From Macrolepiota albuminosa (lineage: Eukaryota > Basidiomycota > Agaricomycetes > Agaricales > Agaricaceae), in contig JAMWFC010000028.1 of the NCBI GenBank assembly GCA_027475525.1, positions 62,001 through 126,000 on the forward strand: a stretch of DNA of 64,000 nucleotides, in the 5' to 3' direction. This document shows positions 53,155-63,884 of the stretch, piece after piece (the first letter of the stretch is position 1; each line of letters starts with the position of its first letter). The translations under genes and the position numbers were made by a program. The notes beneath the pieces were generated by a model. That model worked only from the letters and a program-made list of their open reading frames with translations. It ran no database searches and was not told the DNA's origin.

Positions 53155-55026
53155 ATGTCTAACGAAGAACTCCACCAACGGGTCATTGACGCGGATGTTC
53201 GAGTATTATACCTTGCTCTCAGAGGAGACCTGCGACAACTCAAAGCACAGCAGAAGGACCTGGTAAGATACAAGCACTCCTGCCTAATAGACATGCACTA
53301 ATAGTCGTCCTGTAGATTGACATGTGGTTCAAGGTTAGGGACGTCAAGGATGACAAGAAACTCCTCCTTGATGCCAGGAGAAGTTTCATCAACGAAGTTA
53401 TCCCGCTACTCCAGAGCAAGCTTTCTGACGAGGATATGACCAGGCGGTTGAAGGACGCTGCGAAGAAATGGACCCAGAGGAGCGGAAGGGGGGAAGAACC
53501 AAGTGGGGGCGAAGAACGACCTGATCCGTTGACGGCACCGGCACGAGAAGACCAGATAGGTTATAGGCCAGCAGCAGGAGATTTGTCTGGTCCGTCACCG
53601 ATTCCAAAGAAGAGAAAACGACCGAGTCCTCCAGCGGCAGGAGATTTGTCTGGTCCGTCGCCAAGTCCCAAGAAGCCAAAATGGGTGACCTATATTGGTC
53701 AACCTCCTCCTGGTACCTATCGTCGACAGAAGGAGCAGGAGGACGAGGATGAAGAGGAAGAGGAAGAGGAAGAACAAGAGGGCAGAATACCGAAGGGGGA
53801 AATTACTGGAGGGATGCTGTTGGGCAGGTATCTGAGGACAGCACCTCGTCGCGAGGGTCAGCACATCAACCCCCTTTGCCAATATTGCGCAAGTAAGCGG
53901 CTACAGTGTGTCAGGACAAAGGGCGGCACCACATGCAATCCCTGCCGGCTCATTCGCAAGCGAACATGCAGTCTGACGATTGTCAAGAAAACCGTCAAGC
54001 CCAGCAACAAGGGAAAGGGGAAAAAACCACTGAGAAAGAAGTCAGTGATGATTATTGAGAGTGATGACGGTATGAAACTCTTTTCCTGCTCAAATAGCTA
54101 ACCAATAGTTAGCAGATGAACCAACCAGTCCAATCATGGGACCATCAAAACCGTCCGTCCGTCCATCCCAACCGTCGACCTCCAACCGCCTAGCGGACCC
54201 TCTTCCGGTCAAGGGAAAGGGCAAGGAGCGGGCAATGGAGTCTAGTCACAGTGAGGACATTGTGGCTGGTGTAATGGCAGGGGTGGAGAGCCGTTTGGAC
54301 AGGATGGAGAATGGGTTCCAGGAAGCATTGCGGAATGTTGGGGAGCAGGTGCAGGATGGGTTTGTCACAGCTGAGGCGAGCTGGTTACCGTGTATTGAGG
54401 ACTTCTTCCGTTGCTACCAGACTCAGGTCAACACACTCGGTGGCTGCATAGAAACCCTGCAAACAAATGTTTCTCTTGCGGGTGAGACACTTGAAGACCA
54501 CGCCGGACAGATCCGTCAGACGGAAGAGCAGATCCGCAATATTTGGGGTGTGGTTGACACTTTGCAGAATCAACTTCACATCTCTACCCATCCCTCCAGT
54601 CCGTCAGCTCAGGATGATGTGGCAGTGCATCCAACAGGGCATAGTGGACTTGGACCCATCATTGAAGAGGAAGAAACCACTCCTGACCCCATCGCTGACC
54701 AATTCCCTGCCACTGCTAACATATCCGTTCCCACTGGTAACATCTCTGCCCTCGCCACTGACCAATCCCATCATGCCGCTGACTTATCCGCTCTCACCGT
54801 TGCTCCATCCCCGCTTCAACAAACATCCTCAGGGACGTCTCCCACACAAACATCTCTGTCACCCCCTCAACCATCTTCTGTCCCTCCGCCAGTCCCTGCC
54901 AAGGACCCTCTCCCTGGCCCAAGGGGACGGGCTCGCAGCAACTCCCGAAGTAGTTGGCTGCCAATGCAATGGACCCGATCATCCAGTCGGCTTACTGAGA
55001 GACAGAAGGCAACAGAAGACAAGTGA
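53155..55026 (+). CDS. Zn2Cys6-like/coiled-coil protein in the KDZ element
   Basis: Exon 1 is 53155-53262 (MSNEELHQRVIDADVRVLYL), intron 53263-53315, exon 2 53316-54069, intron 54070-54115 (or 54112), exon 3 to TGA 55024-55026; about 590 residues with no internal stop. Exon 2 has two copies of AAGDLSGPSPxPKK, an acidic run (EDEDEEEEEEEEQEG), then a cysteine array CQYCASKRLQC..CNPCRLIRKRTC with spacing C-x2-C-x6-C-x8-C-x2-C-x7-C. That matches the Zn2Cys6 binuclear-cluster layout of fungal DNA-binding proteins. Exon 3 encodes a coiled coil (VAGVMAGVESRLDRMENGFQ, and a second helix with QIRQTEEQIRNIWGVVDTLQ) and a Ser/Thr/Pro-rich tail. It lies inside the inverted ends on the same strand as the KDZ gene, so a role in transposition or in regulating the element is an inference from position only. 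Confidence 0.75.
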
Positions 55027-55161
55027 AGATGGATGGTTTAAGATGGACGGCTTATTATTGCTGATCATTGGTCCTCACTGCCTTGTAAGGAGCAGATTCA
55101 TACCGGTAACCAGACACAATTTCTGATGGAGTGATCAGATGATGAGCAAAGGTGGAGAAAA
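55027..55161. other. Short spacer between convergent genes
   Basis: 3' ends of the plus-strand gene (55026) and the minus-strand gene (55162) face each other. Nothing else seen. Confidence 0.5.
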
Positions 55162-56404
55162 CTAGGATTCACTGTAATGAGTATTTAGATAGTCCCAGAC
55201 AAGCATTTCCAATTCTGCCCGAGTTTGAAATATATTTGGTCCTGGATCTGCTGGTAATATTGGGAATCCATCCCTATCCAGATCAAGGATGAGGTCATGG
55301 CGTGTAAGGATAGGAGGAGTCAAATCATGGGGTGATTGCATGTTGGACGGCATGTCTCTACCAAGAAGAGCAGACATGTAATCCATCATCTTCTTGTTGA
55401 GGTCACTAACAAGGTCAGGAAAGGAGTCTTGAAAGGTAGGTCAGTTAGCATGGGTCAAGTATGACATATTGTCATGACTATAATTGGTGTCAAAATTGTT
55501 TAAAGAATGATGGCACCACATACATTCTAATAGTCATGCCTTCATCTGCATACCAACCAACAACAGTCCAACTCAACATGCCCATCTCTCTAAATCAAAG
55601 CACATCTGCATCGTCCACACGCTTCAAACCGTGCTTTCAGGCCTTCCTGGAGAGACAACGATTAGAAAGCGGAATCAAGTGGATGGATGTACAACGAATA
55701 GAGAACGGATGGGGGACGGAAGGAGTACCAACTTGTGCTGAATTTCTGGCGGATTTCCTTTTTCGCTCCATTCTGCCACCATCTTCCGTAAACGACGTTC
55801 CTCCTGCAGTGTGAGTTGATGCATAACATTTTTGACAGCCACATTATATTGTGCAAATGCATCAAATCCCGAGGCATTGTGATTCTTACCCCTCAACAAG
55901 TTCTGGATCTCCTTGTTTATCTCCTTTGCCATTGTCTGCCGGACAACATCTCGCAGTGAAGTTTTCAGGAGCACCTTTGGATCTTTATGCTGGTAATAAG
56001 GGTGCCAGCAATTCTTGATATACTGGACAACCTTCTATTCAAGCAAATGATGTCTAGTTCTTTGCAATGAGTTGCTGGGTGCCAGCAATTCTTGATATAC
56101 TGGACAACCTTCTATTCAAGCAAATGATGTCTAGTTCTTTGCAATGAGTTGCTGTATCTACTTTCATTCTCTCCGCCCACTCTTCCCCTGTCTTTGGCTC
56201 CGTCCCCTTAGTGGCCCAGTAGTTGAAGATATCCGTTAGGATTTTATCCTTTAAGATAGCAGTCCGAGCTTGAGGAGTAGTTGAGGAGTGGTAGAGTTCC
56301 TTGTATGGTTCAAAGATAGATCTTTCTTCCGCTGTAAATATCGGTTCCACTCGTCTTTTCTTTGGTGAAAATATTGGTTCAGGTGGTTGCAGGAGGGCAG
56401 ACAT
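55162..56404 (-). CDS. Unknown gene in the KDZ element
   Basis: Starts at ATG 56404 (MSALLQPPEPIFSPKKRR). The first exon has FTAEERSIFEPYKELYHSST and NYWATKGTEPKTGEEWAERM. A GTAGAT..GAATAG intron follows, then KVVQYIKNCWHPYYQHKDPK, TMAKEINKEIQNLLRG and a helical segment ending NPPEIQHK. A larger intron (about 55680-55440) leads to the last exon, DSFPDLVSDLNKKMMDYMSA and TRAELEMLVWDYLNTHYSES, stop at 55162. It is mostly helical and charged with no motif I can name. The first intron lies in the exact 77-bp duplication 56000-56153, so an extra copy of that intron/exon edge is probably artificial. Genes of this sort sit near KDZ transposases in agarics as far as I recall, but no function is known to me. 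Confidence 0.55.
56000..56153. repeat. Exact 77-bp tandem duplication
   Basis: 56000-56076 recurs unchanged at 56077-56153, across an intron-exon edge of the minus-strand gene. Confidence 0.95.
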
Positions 56405-57798
56405 GTTTGTAGACAATATAATTTTCTGCAACCACACAGTTCTCAACCGAAGGATCACATGATAAAATATAGATTTTCCGTTCAGTGTCTGTTGATGACA
56501 AATGGATTCCGTTTGTCTTTGATGGATAGGGTCTGCTGTCCGCTGGTATCCGGCCCGTCCAAATTGGGGCATATTCCCAATATCGATGAGCGGTCTCATT
56601 AGATATCCCGTACAATGGCTAGGTCCTGGCCATAGATATTTTGATCATGAATCTGAATTCTCTAAAGAAACGCAAGCGACCAAAAACAACAGTCATCAGA
56701 CAAAGGGACCTCATCCCGTTTGCTGAGGAAAGGACATGACTCACTCAGAACACACGAGGGTTGCCAGTCCTCATAACACAACGGCTACCACTGGGTCCCG
56801 CTCCCATTGTAACTGGTGCACCACCTGTGGCATTTGCAGATGATGATAACTTTGCACACTTGGACAATAATCCAACGGTAGATGATGTAGATGATACAAT
56901 GCCCATATCCATAAGGCATGTAAAGGTGATTTGAATGTATGCTATTATTGAGAGCAAATTATTCAAGTTCATACATAGACACAGGCAGATTATCTTAACG
57001 ACTTCATCAACCATGTTCCACAGTTGCTCAATGGATTGCTTGGTCGTGAATCAATGGATGACGTTACTGATTGCCTTGCTTGTCCTGACCATTACCTCGC
57101 ACGATGGCGATGCCGTGATTGCGTTGGGTCAAGAATATTCTGTCGCGGATGTTTCCGCCGCACGCACGACTCCAACCCGTTTCACCGACCTGAAGTATGG
57201 AATGGTAGGTATTTCCAACCAATGAATATGTTGGATACTGGAGGGTATTTCTATATCCAACACAATTCATTGCATGCAAACTGTCATCAAGGGAAGGTCA
57301 GGGTCAGGGCTCTTGAGGACCACGAGCAGAAAAAGGACATTCAGGAGCAAGAGTTTCTACGACTCAAATATCAACTGGATGTTGAACTTCCATCAGCGGA
57401 TAGCAATCCGGGACATCCGGCAGCGCATTCATCCATGACTTCAGATTTTCTGAGCAGACTTCAGGATGCCAGCCTTGATCAAATCATGGAAGAGGAAGAG
57501 CAACAGGACCCAGAGAATAATGTGCCAATAGAAGATATTCCAGAAGATTGGCCAGCCATGAACAGGTTCTGTATGGACAGATATGATTGCTTTGGGAATC
57601 CAATACAATGGATTGTTCACACAACTGGAGTACACTACATCACTGTCATTTCATGTGAGTGTTCTGGGATGGATGTCTTGGTAGAGGATATCATCCGCTC
57701 GCAGCTGGTCCCCAGTACATTTGATCAGACACAAACATATTTTACAACGGCTGTGCTGGACGACTTCCGTCTGACAAATCTAGAGTGCAAAGCATCCG

Positions 57799-57952
57799 CC
57801 TACCAGTACTGGCAGAAAATTGCAAGAATAACTTCCCCGATTGCATCTTCTGGTGAGGTGGATAATCTTTACCGCCCTACCAGTACTGGCAGAAAATTGC
57901 AAGAATAACTTCCCCGATTGCATCTTCTGGTGAGGTGGATAATCTTTACCGC
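57799..57952. repeat. Exact 77-bp tandem duplication in the KDZ gene
   Basis: 57799-57875 recurs unchanged at 57876-57952. With one copy the frame runs from DNLYR straight into KLRRLSRSWRWL. Confidence 0.95.
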
Positions 57953-58531
57953 AAGCTACGACGACTTTCTCGTTCATGGCGGTGGCTGAAGAAGTTGAAG
58001 TGGGCAGGCTTTGGCCATGATGAATCGAGGCATCCCATGGCGCCGGACCGTGGTGAACTTGCAATATTCTGTCCAACTTGTCCCCAACCAGGAGTCAATC
58101 TTCCATCCAACTGGGAAGAAGATCCCGTCTGGTGGAAGTTCAATCGTTCTTTAATGATGGACGGCAACTTCAAGGCGGATCACGTCCGACATTCTAATCC
58201 TGCTCATGATGTATGGCATTCAGAAGGTGGTGGTATGATGGCCAGGAGGGATGAGCTCACCCACTATCTCAAGCGCGCAAAGGAACAGCCAACGGTGAGT
58301 GACATTCTTTAACTCTACCTGTCCACCATCCGCTCATCAATTCAATCCTGTCCGTCGGCTGTCCAGGGAGCCGCCTGTGAAAACACATTCAAAGCTATTG
58401 AAAAGGCCCTGATGATGAACAAGTCATGCGACATTACTGGTATTGTTGCAATGGCATGTACACAGCATGGCTGCTTTGCTCCTAATAGCATAACAAACTT
58501 GACCCGTGATGAAGGCCAGGTTTACACAGAC

Positions 58532-59049
58532 TTTTCCATCACATGGGCAGTTAAGACAACCAGCATGAATGGGATTCAGCATCTCCTACTAGTATATGAC
58601 ATAGCATGCCAGTGGTGTGTCAAATTTTCTGAATGGCTTGCCAAGGCCAGAGAAGTCCTGCTGGATAATCTACTCATCGACTTTGCAATAGGACTTCTTC
58701 ATGTCCATAGGCATAAGGAGGATTGTTTTTTCTGCTTTGCCCCATCCTTTATTCCTGGGGCCGGTCATTTGGCTGGGGAGATAATTGAACTTTTCCATCA
58801 CACGGGCAGTTAAGACAACCAACATGGATGAGATTCAGCGTCTCCTACTGGTATATGACATAGCATGCCAGTGGTGTGTCAAATTTTCTGAACAGCTTGC
58901 CGAGGCCGGAGAAGTCCTGCCAGATAATCTAGTCGTGGACTTTGCAACAGGACTTCTTCATGTCCATGGGCATAAGGAGGATTGTTTTTTCCGCTTTGCC
59001 CTGTCCTTCATTCCTGGGGCTGGTTATTTGGCTGGGGAGATAAGTGAAA
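58532..59049 (+). repeat. Diverged 259-bp duplication inside the KDZ core
   Basis: 58532-58790 and 58791-59049 encode the same segment (FSITxAVKTTxM to AGEI) with roughly 20 differences, mostly transitions. 259 is not a multiple of three, so the second copy is out of frame with the first. The downstream copy continues the protein. Confidence 0.85.
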
Positions 59050-60505
59050 GTCTCTGGTCTACACTAAATGAAGTCTCACAGATGGCCTGTACAGCTCCCT
59101 TGGCACATCGGGCAGAAATCCTTGATGATCACATGTGTGACTCAAACTGGAAGAAGCTGCTTGACATGGTTCCATTCCTATGTCGAAAGTACAGGACTGC
59201 TGTTGAGATGAGAGATGCAGCCGTTCAATATTTCACCGAGCGATCCGTCGGAATATCAACAGATTTACTAACAAGCTGGGAAGCCGGAATAGCTAAGGCA
59301 GAAAGGCTCAGAGAGGAGGGAAACCGTAAAGCAATGGATATTCTGAAAGCTCGTACAATGACCTTCAATAGTGCAAGTGAAGACCGAATGGCAGCAGACA
59401 GTGGAAACCACTCAACGGATGTTGCAGCGACGGATATTCATTCCTTCTGGATTCAACTTGCCCTTGACATTGAGGAGCAGCAGTAAGGTGTATTGCTGAT
59501 GGCCCAAACTATTTCACTAATTGGAAGCTCAGAATTGCAATTCAGGACCAGGTTCGCCATTTGAATCGGCATGCAAGCAATGATGATCGGCAAAAGGTCG
59601 AGGCGGAAAGAGAAATATTAAGGGTTCGACTCAATGTCCTTGCTGCTTCTCAGGACAGGAGTGGGTTCATTGCTGGTGGTACCGCCGGCGGATAACTTTG
59701 AACCAACAGATGTAGTTGTTCCAGAAGATTTTGAAATCCTTCCTATCTATGATCATGGGTAATGTCTCACCATTAACAATGATAGAGCGCAATCTGCGCT
59801 TGATTCAAATTGAAAGGCTCCTGCAAGCCCTTCAGGAATTCATTGCAGAGAAATCATTTCTATATTCTCACATTGTCTGGGTCGCCCCAAGCAAGAATGT
59901 GAAAACTCGAGCTTGCGCATCTCTTCAAAGAATCCAGGCCTCAATCCTGGTGAAGGCTCATGCCTATACACAATGCCGCAGTGCTCTGCTGCGACTGGGA
60001 TCAGACCCCAGCATTCAGAGAAAGTATCCAGTTCTACAGAAAGTGGATTTGAATGCAAGCACAGCTATACGAGATCCCAACATTCCTGGTTCATCAAGGA
60101 TCAAGGTATCTTGGATATGGCACTCTAATTCTGATGCAGAAAATGAATCTGCAACTATTTCTGAATGTGAGTCCTCTTGTTAACATTTCCATTATCATTA
60201 CATCCGTTTGTGAACATATCTCTTCAGTTAATCGTGTTCATTATCTACGTGCTAGAGCACAACGCAACAGATGGACAGAGGAATGTCAGCTTGTCATGAG
60301 TGAAATGGAGTGGACAGTTTGGTATTTCTTCAACCAGGCAGATATTTGGTCGAAGCATGGTATGTCAGTGAAGAAAAGAGGTCTCCAGTCATATGCCTAC
60401 AAAAAGGTGGCCATGTGGCAAGAATTGGCCTCAATGGCAATTGATAAATTTAGGCGGGTGCTTCCTGATTTTATTCCCCCCCAAACTGCAAGAGATCCGC
60501 TGTGA

Positions 60506-60728
60506 AAATGGTAGATGCAGAGACCGATTGATGTGACGGATGCAGAGACTGATTGATGTGACGGATTCAGAGACAGATTGAACTGATGGATGCAGCTTGC
60601 TGCCATTAGCAGATGATTGGAACGGATTTGTGACAGTCATGTGCAATGGAATTGTTGAAAATCACTTTTGTTTACAAGGCACAAAAATCTGATACATAGC
60701 AGTATCTGCTTCTACAAGCAAGAGTGCA
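60506..60728. other. Spacer with short tandem repeat
   Basis: 60515-60600 contains four imperfect copies of GATGCAGAGAC(T/C)GATTGA(T/A) (about 26-bp period) just after the KDZ stop. Confidence 0.7.
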
Positions 60729-62768
60729 ATGGCGTCTACCTCTGTACCACACAATGTCATGTCCCAAGCTACTGTACTAGAAAATTTGCAAGAGGTTGTT
60801 GACTACATCGAGTCACGCCTCATTGCAGCACTTTCCATATTTGGCAATCTTGCACCAAGTCTTGAAGCGGAAGAGGCATGGATTATCCAGCATCTAGACA
60901 AGGAGTTGGTAAGATAACTTCAAAATGTGTAAATATATTAGGATCTGACTGTGTGCCATAGAACTTTGTATTGTCATATCTGGGGGCTGCATCACTGAAT
61001 AATGTGGTCTGCAATGTCCCAGACATTATCAAAAGCATGAGCCGATTTTTCCCTCTCCAAAATCAGCAAACTTTGCCCACAGAGATCCTGAAGTTTGTTG
61101 ATGGCTGTCAAGGTCTTATCAGGAATCTGTATGGCTGTGATTGGTGGAACCACATTGGCCGAGAGGATGTTCAGGTCTTAAGCAATGAAACGCTGGAGCA
61201 TTGCCTTCTTGTACATCAGCAAGGCTTCCACTCTCTTGAAAGCTTCTTGGCATGCAACCGCCGGCTGCCCATGACATTGCCATCCGATGGATTGGTGTCC
61301 GTCCCAGCACCAGACGATTTGCTCTGTGTGTTTGCAGGTAGCGGATCCACCAGGGGCCACCAGCGGACGCTTCTAGCCCTAGACAAGTGGCAGTTGCTGG
61401 ATAGGACGGAACATGTGCCAACAGCCAACGATATGATCCGCTTAAGTCCATTGCTGCTTCCATTGTCAGTTCCGTTGCCAGGTCCGTGGATCCTGCTCGG
61501 ATGGGCCAATTGACAGGCATCGAGTCCCATACCAACAGTATTGATGGTGAGCAGCCTGATCCTCAAGACTGCCTCTCCATGGCCCATCCTACCACTCTCC
61601 CTGATGTCAACTCTCCCCAATGGCCATCCTTGACACATATCGAACCCTCGAACGCACAACATCCATTCCACCACCTCTACAGTCAGAGTAAACCTGGACT
61701 GGTGTATGGCCCTACAATGGAAAACTCTCACGTTGTCGTTCAACTAGCATCCCAACTTCCTTCCGCCCCAGCAGCTCATGTCCGTGGGACATTCAGGAAG
61801 CTGGGGGAAACTGACGACGACCAGGTGGATATCCCTAATCCATTCATTAGTGACCCTGATTTAGAGGGTATCCCTCCTTTGTTCATTCCTGCGAAAGAGG
61901 AGACGGAAGACGAATCTTTGCCACCTTTGTTCATTCCTGTGCAAGAGGAGATGGAAGAGGATTCTTTGCCTCCTTTGTTTATTCCTGCGGAAGAGGAGAC
62001 CAAAGACAATGAATTTCCCCCTTTGTTCATTCCTGTGGAAGAGGAGATGGACGACAATTCTTTGCCACCTCTATTCATTGTTGGTGAAGAAGCAGAAGGA
62101 CTAACAGCGATGGAGACCGTGGCGGCTGGTGACGGCAGACAAACGGAAGTCCGGAGCGGCAGACGTATGGCGACCGAGGACGAAGAAAACCTTCCGCCGC
62201 TATTTCTTGTGACGGCAGAAGAGACAGATGGAGGCATGGCAGCCGATGATGAAGAAAATCTTCCACCGCTTTTTGATGTAACAGCTCTTCAAATCCCGTC
62301 TTCCCCCTTCCAACAATCTCCTTCTCCAACCCTACCTACTGGTAACAATGTCCAGGAGTGGGAGGAATATGAGTCACGTATGACTCGACATGAGGATCAG
62401 AGAAGAATTAACAAATTGTATCAACAATGTGAGTATAATTTGGCACTGGTAATCATAGTTAATTTATTTCAACAGAACAAGAATTTTGCGCTAAAGCAAA
62501 ACATGGTCGATGTAGGCCCATTGGCCCTTTCAATCAAGCTGGTCGTACTGATGATGTGTCTGTTGATATGTCAGAGTCACCCTCACCATCTTCATCGTCA
62601 GGCCTGATAGCAAACTATGAAGACATCACACTTCCCAGACCTCAAGGGCCATATACACCGGACGACTTTGCATTTTTGACAGCAGACTACCTGCTTGATG
62701 AGGATTTGTTCTATTCAGACACATTACATGAATCTAATGAAGAGGAGGAATACACATCGGACGAGTAA
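60729..62768 (+). pseudogene. PPLF-repeat protein gene in the KDZ element
   Basis: Function unknown. Exon 1 is 60729-60908 (MASTSVPHNVMSQATVLENL), intron 60909-60961, exon 2 from 60962 (NFVLSYLGAASLNNVVCNVP). The N-terminal part is folded-looking (LSNETLEHCLLVHQQGFHSL). The reading frame changes by one base between about 61380 and 61440, after which SIAASIVSSVARSVDPARMG opens the second part. This part has seven repeats of a (L/F/I)PPLF(I/L/D)(P/V) core separated by Glu-rich spacers (about 61870-62275; PPLFIPAEEE style). A last intron (GTGAGT..CAACAG near 62429-62474) leads to an acidic C-terminus (DEDLFYSDTLHESNEEEEYT), stop at 62768. A stop forms across that last junction and would be removed by one CpG transition. 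Regular acidic-hydrophobic repeats suggest a protein-binding or activation-type region; that is inference. Confidence 0.55.
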
Positions 62769-63082
62769 TTTAATCCTTAGTTACTATAATTCTTGGCTTT
62801 TCCGTTGGTTATTTTTTGTCAAGATTAACCGTCCCGTTGTGCCGCTGATGAATCCATTATAAATCTGTTTGATCCGTTACCTCCAGTTGTGCACTAAAAG
62901 AAACATAAACTGACAATATTCTGCTAGACCACAGGACATTCTGTGGATTATACATAAATATCACTCTAGTATTGTGTACTAGGCTACAGCACTTTACTAC
63001 AGACATTTCAATTAGTTTGGACAGGACTCAGGTCCACTAAGATTAACTGTCCCATTGTTTTGTTCTGTTATGCCACTCTCAG
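62769..63082. other. Non-coding segment before the right tRNA-like block
   Basis: No gene seen; ACTGTCCCATTG-type and CCGTTGTG-type motifs occur twice each near 62830 and 63050. Confidence 0.4.
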
Positions 63083-63163
63083 TGCACTAGTGGGATTCGA
63101 ACCCGGCTCTTGTGCACAATATGAAATATCAATGTATCAATATTCCATTCGACCACAGATCCT
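63083..63163 (-). ncRNA. tRNA-like unit 7
   Basis: On the minus strand: A box TGGTCGAATGG and B box GGTTCGAATCC. Same internal sequence (ATATTTCATATTGTGCACAA) as units 2 and 9. Confidence 0.55.
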
Positions 63164-63237
63164 TACCAAAAATTAGTACAGTTTACATCTAGTGCAAAAA
63201 TGCAGCAGTATAAAAAGACACCATTATACGTCATTAT

Positions 63238-63314
63238 GGTGGACTAGGGGAGTCGAACCTGCCACTCCACACAATACTGAAAATTGAGTGGGTCAGATCA
63301 ACTACCATAGGCCA
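63238..63314 (-). ncRNA. tRNA-like unit 8
   Basis: On the minus strand: A box TGGTAGTTGAT (weak) and B box GGTTCGACTCC. Decayed. Confidence 0.4.
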
Positions 63315-63410
63315 CTGACAGGCAGGTTTGATCCCCGCTAGTGCACATTATATAATAGCAGCAGGCCACTGACATCTGCTAGCGTGAACACTGTCCTGAC
63401 TTCTAAGTAA

Positions 63411-63490
63411 GCGCCTGTGGTACAATGGAATATTGATAAATTGATATTTCATATTGTGCACAAGAGGTGGGTTCGACTCCTGCTAGTGCA
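63411..63490 (+). ncRNA. tRNA-like unit 9
   Basis: GCGCCTGTGG start, A box TGGTACAATGG, B box GGTTCGACTCC, ends TAGTGCA. Five of seven acceptor pairs are possible. Confidence 0.55.
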
Positions 63491-63745
63491 TATTAGAGCA
63501 GCAGGCCGCTGATGTCCGCTAGCATCATTAATGTGATCCGTTTAAAACTCCAGAGATTTCTGCAGTGGCATGGCTTGGTCGTCTTTGCGCATGTGGTCAT
63601 TCCAGATCTCATGACTATGCGCAACTTCGTCCAACCCATACCCGCTTCAGTAATTTCTAGCGTTTTTAACGGATCAACTTGATGATGCTAGCAAGTGATG
63701 AACGGATATTTTATTAGGGCTTACAGGCCCTATTAAAATATTTGT

Positions 63746-63800
63746 CACTAGCAGGAGTCCAACCCTGCCTCTCAATATTCCATTGTCACCATTAGACCCC
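63746..63800 (-). ncRNA. tRNA-like unit 10, partial
   Basis: On the minus strand: TGGTGACAATGG start and GGTTGGACTCC B-like box; internally shortened. Confidence 0.35.
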
Positions 63801-63806
63801 ATTAAG

Positions 63807-63884
63807 GTGGAGTAGGGGAAGTAGAACCCACCACTGTACACAATATTGAATATCAATAAACGAATATTCCACTGAACCACTATG
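63807..63884 (-). ncRNA. tRNA-like unit 11
   Basis: Inverted partner of unit 1: A box TAGTGGTTCAGTGG on the minus strand; B box GGTTCTACTTCC decayed. Confidence 0.5.

Larger units (their letters stand above)
56647..60505 (+). pseudogene. KDZ transposase with CxC2-type cysteine cluster, broken
   Basis: Starts at ATG 56647 (MNLNSLKKRKRPKT). A TGA at 56737-56739 sits where Arg would fit. After an intron near 56915-56980 the N-terminal cluster reads CLACPDHYLARWRCRDCVGS and FCRGCFRRTHDSNPFHRPEV. The KDZ core follows: LEYF-type region (DDFRLTNLECKASAYQYWQK), WKWAGFGHDESRH-like sequence, GELAIFCPTCPQPGVNLPSN, MMDGNFKADHVRH (an expected catalytic Asp region), LLVYDIACQWCVKF, and SFIPGAGYLAGEISESLWST with LDDHMCDSNWKK. 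The C-terminal helices end with HYLRARAQRNRWTEECQLVM and stop at 60505. Breaks: the 77-bp duplication at 57799, a diverged 259-bp partial duplication at 58532-59049 that shifts the frame, and a frame change at 59484. Element mobility would need another copy. Confidence 0.85.
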
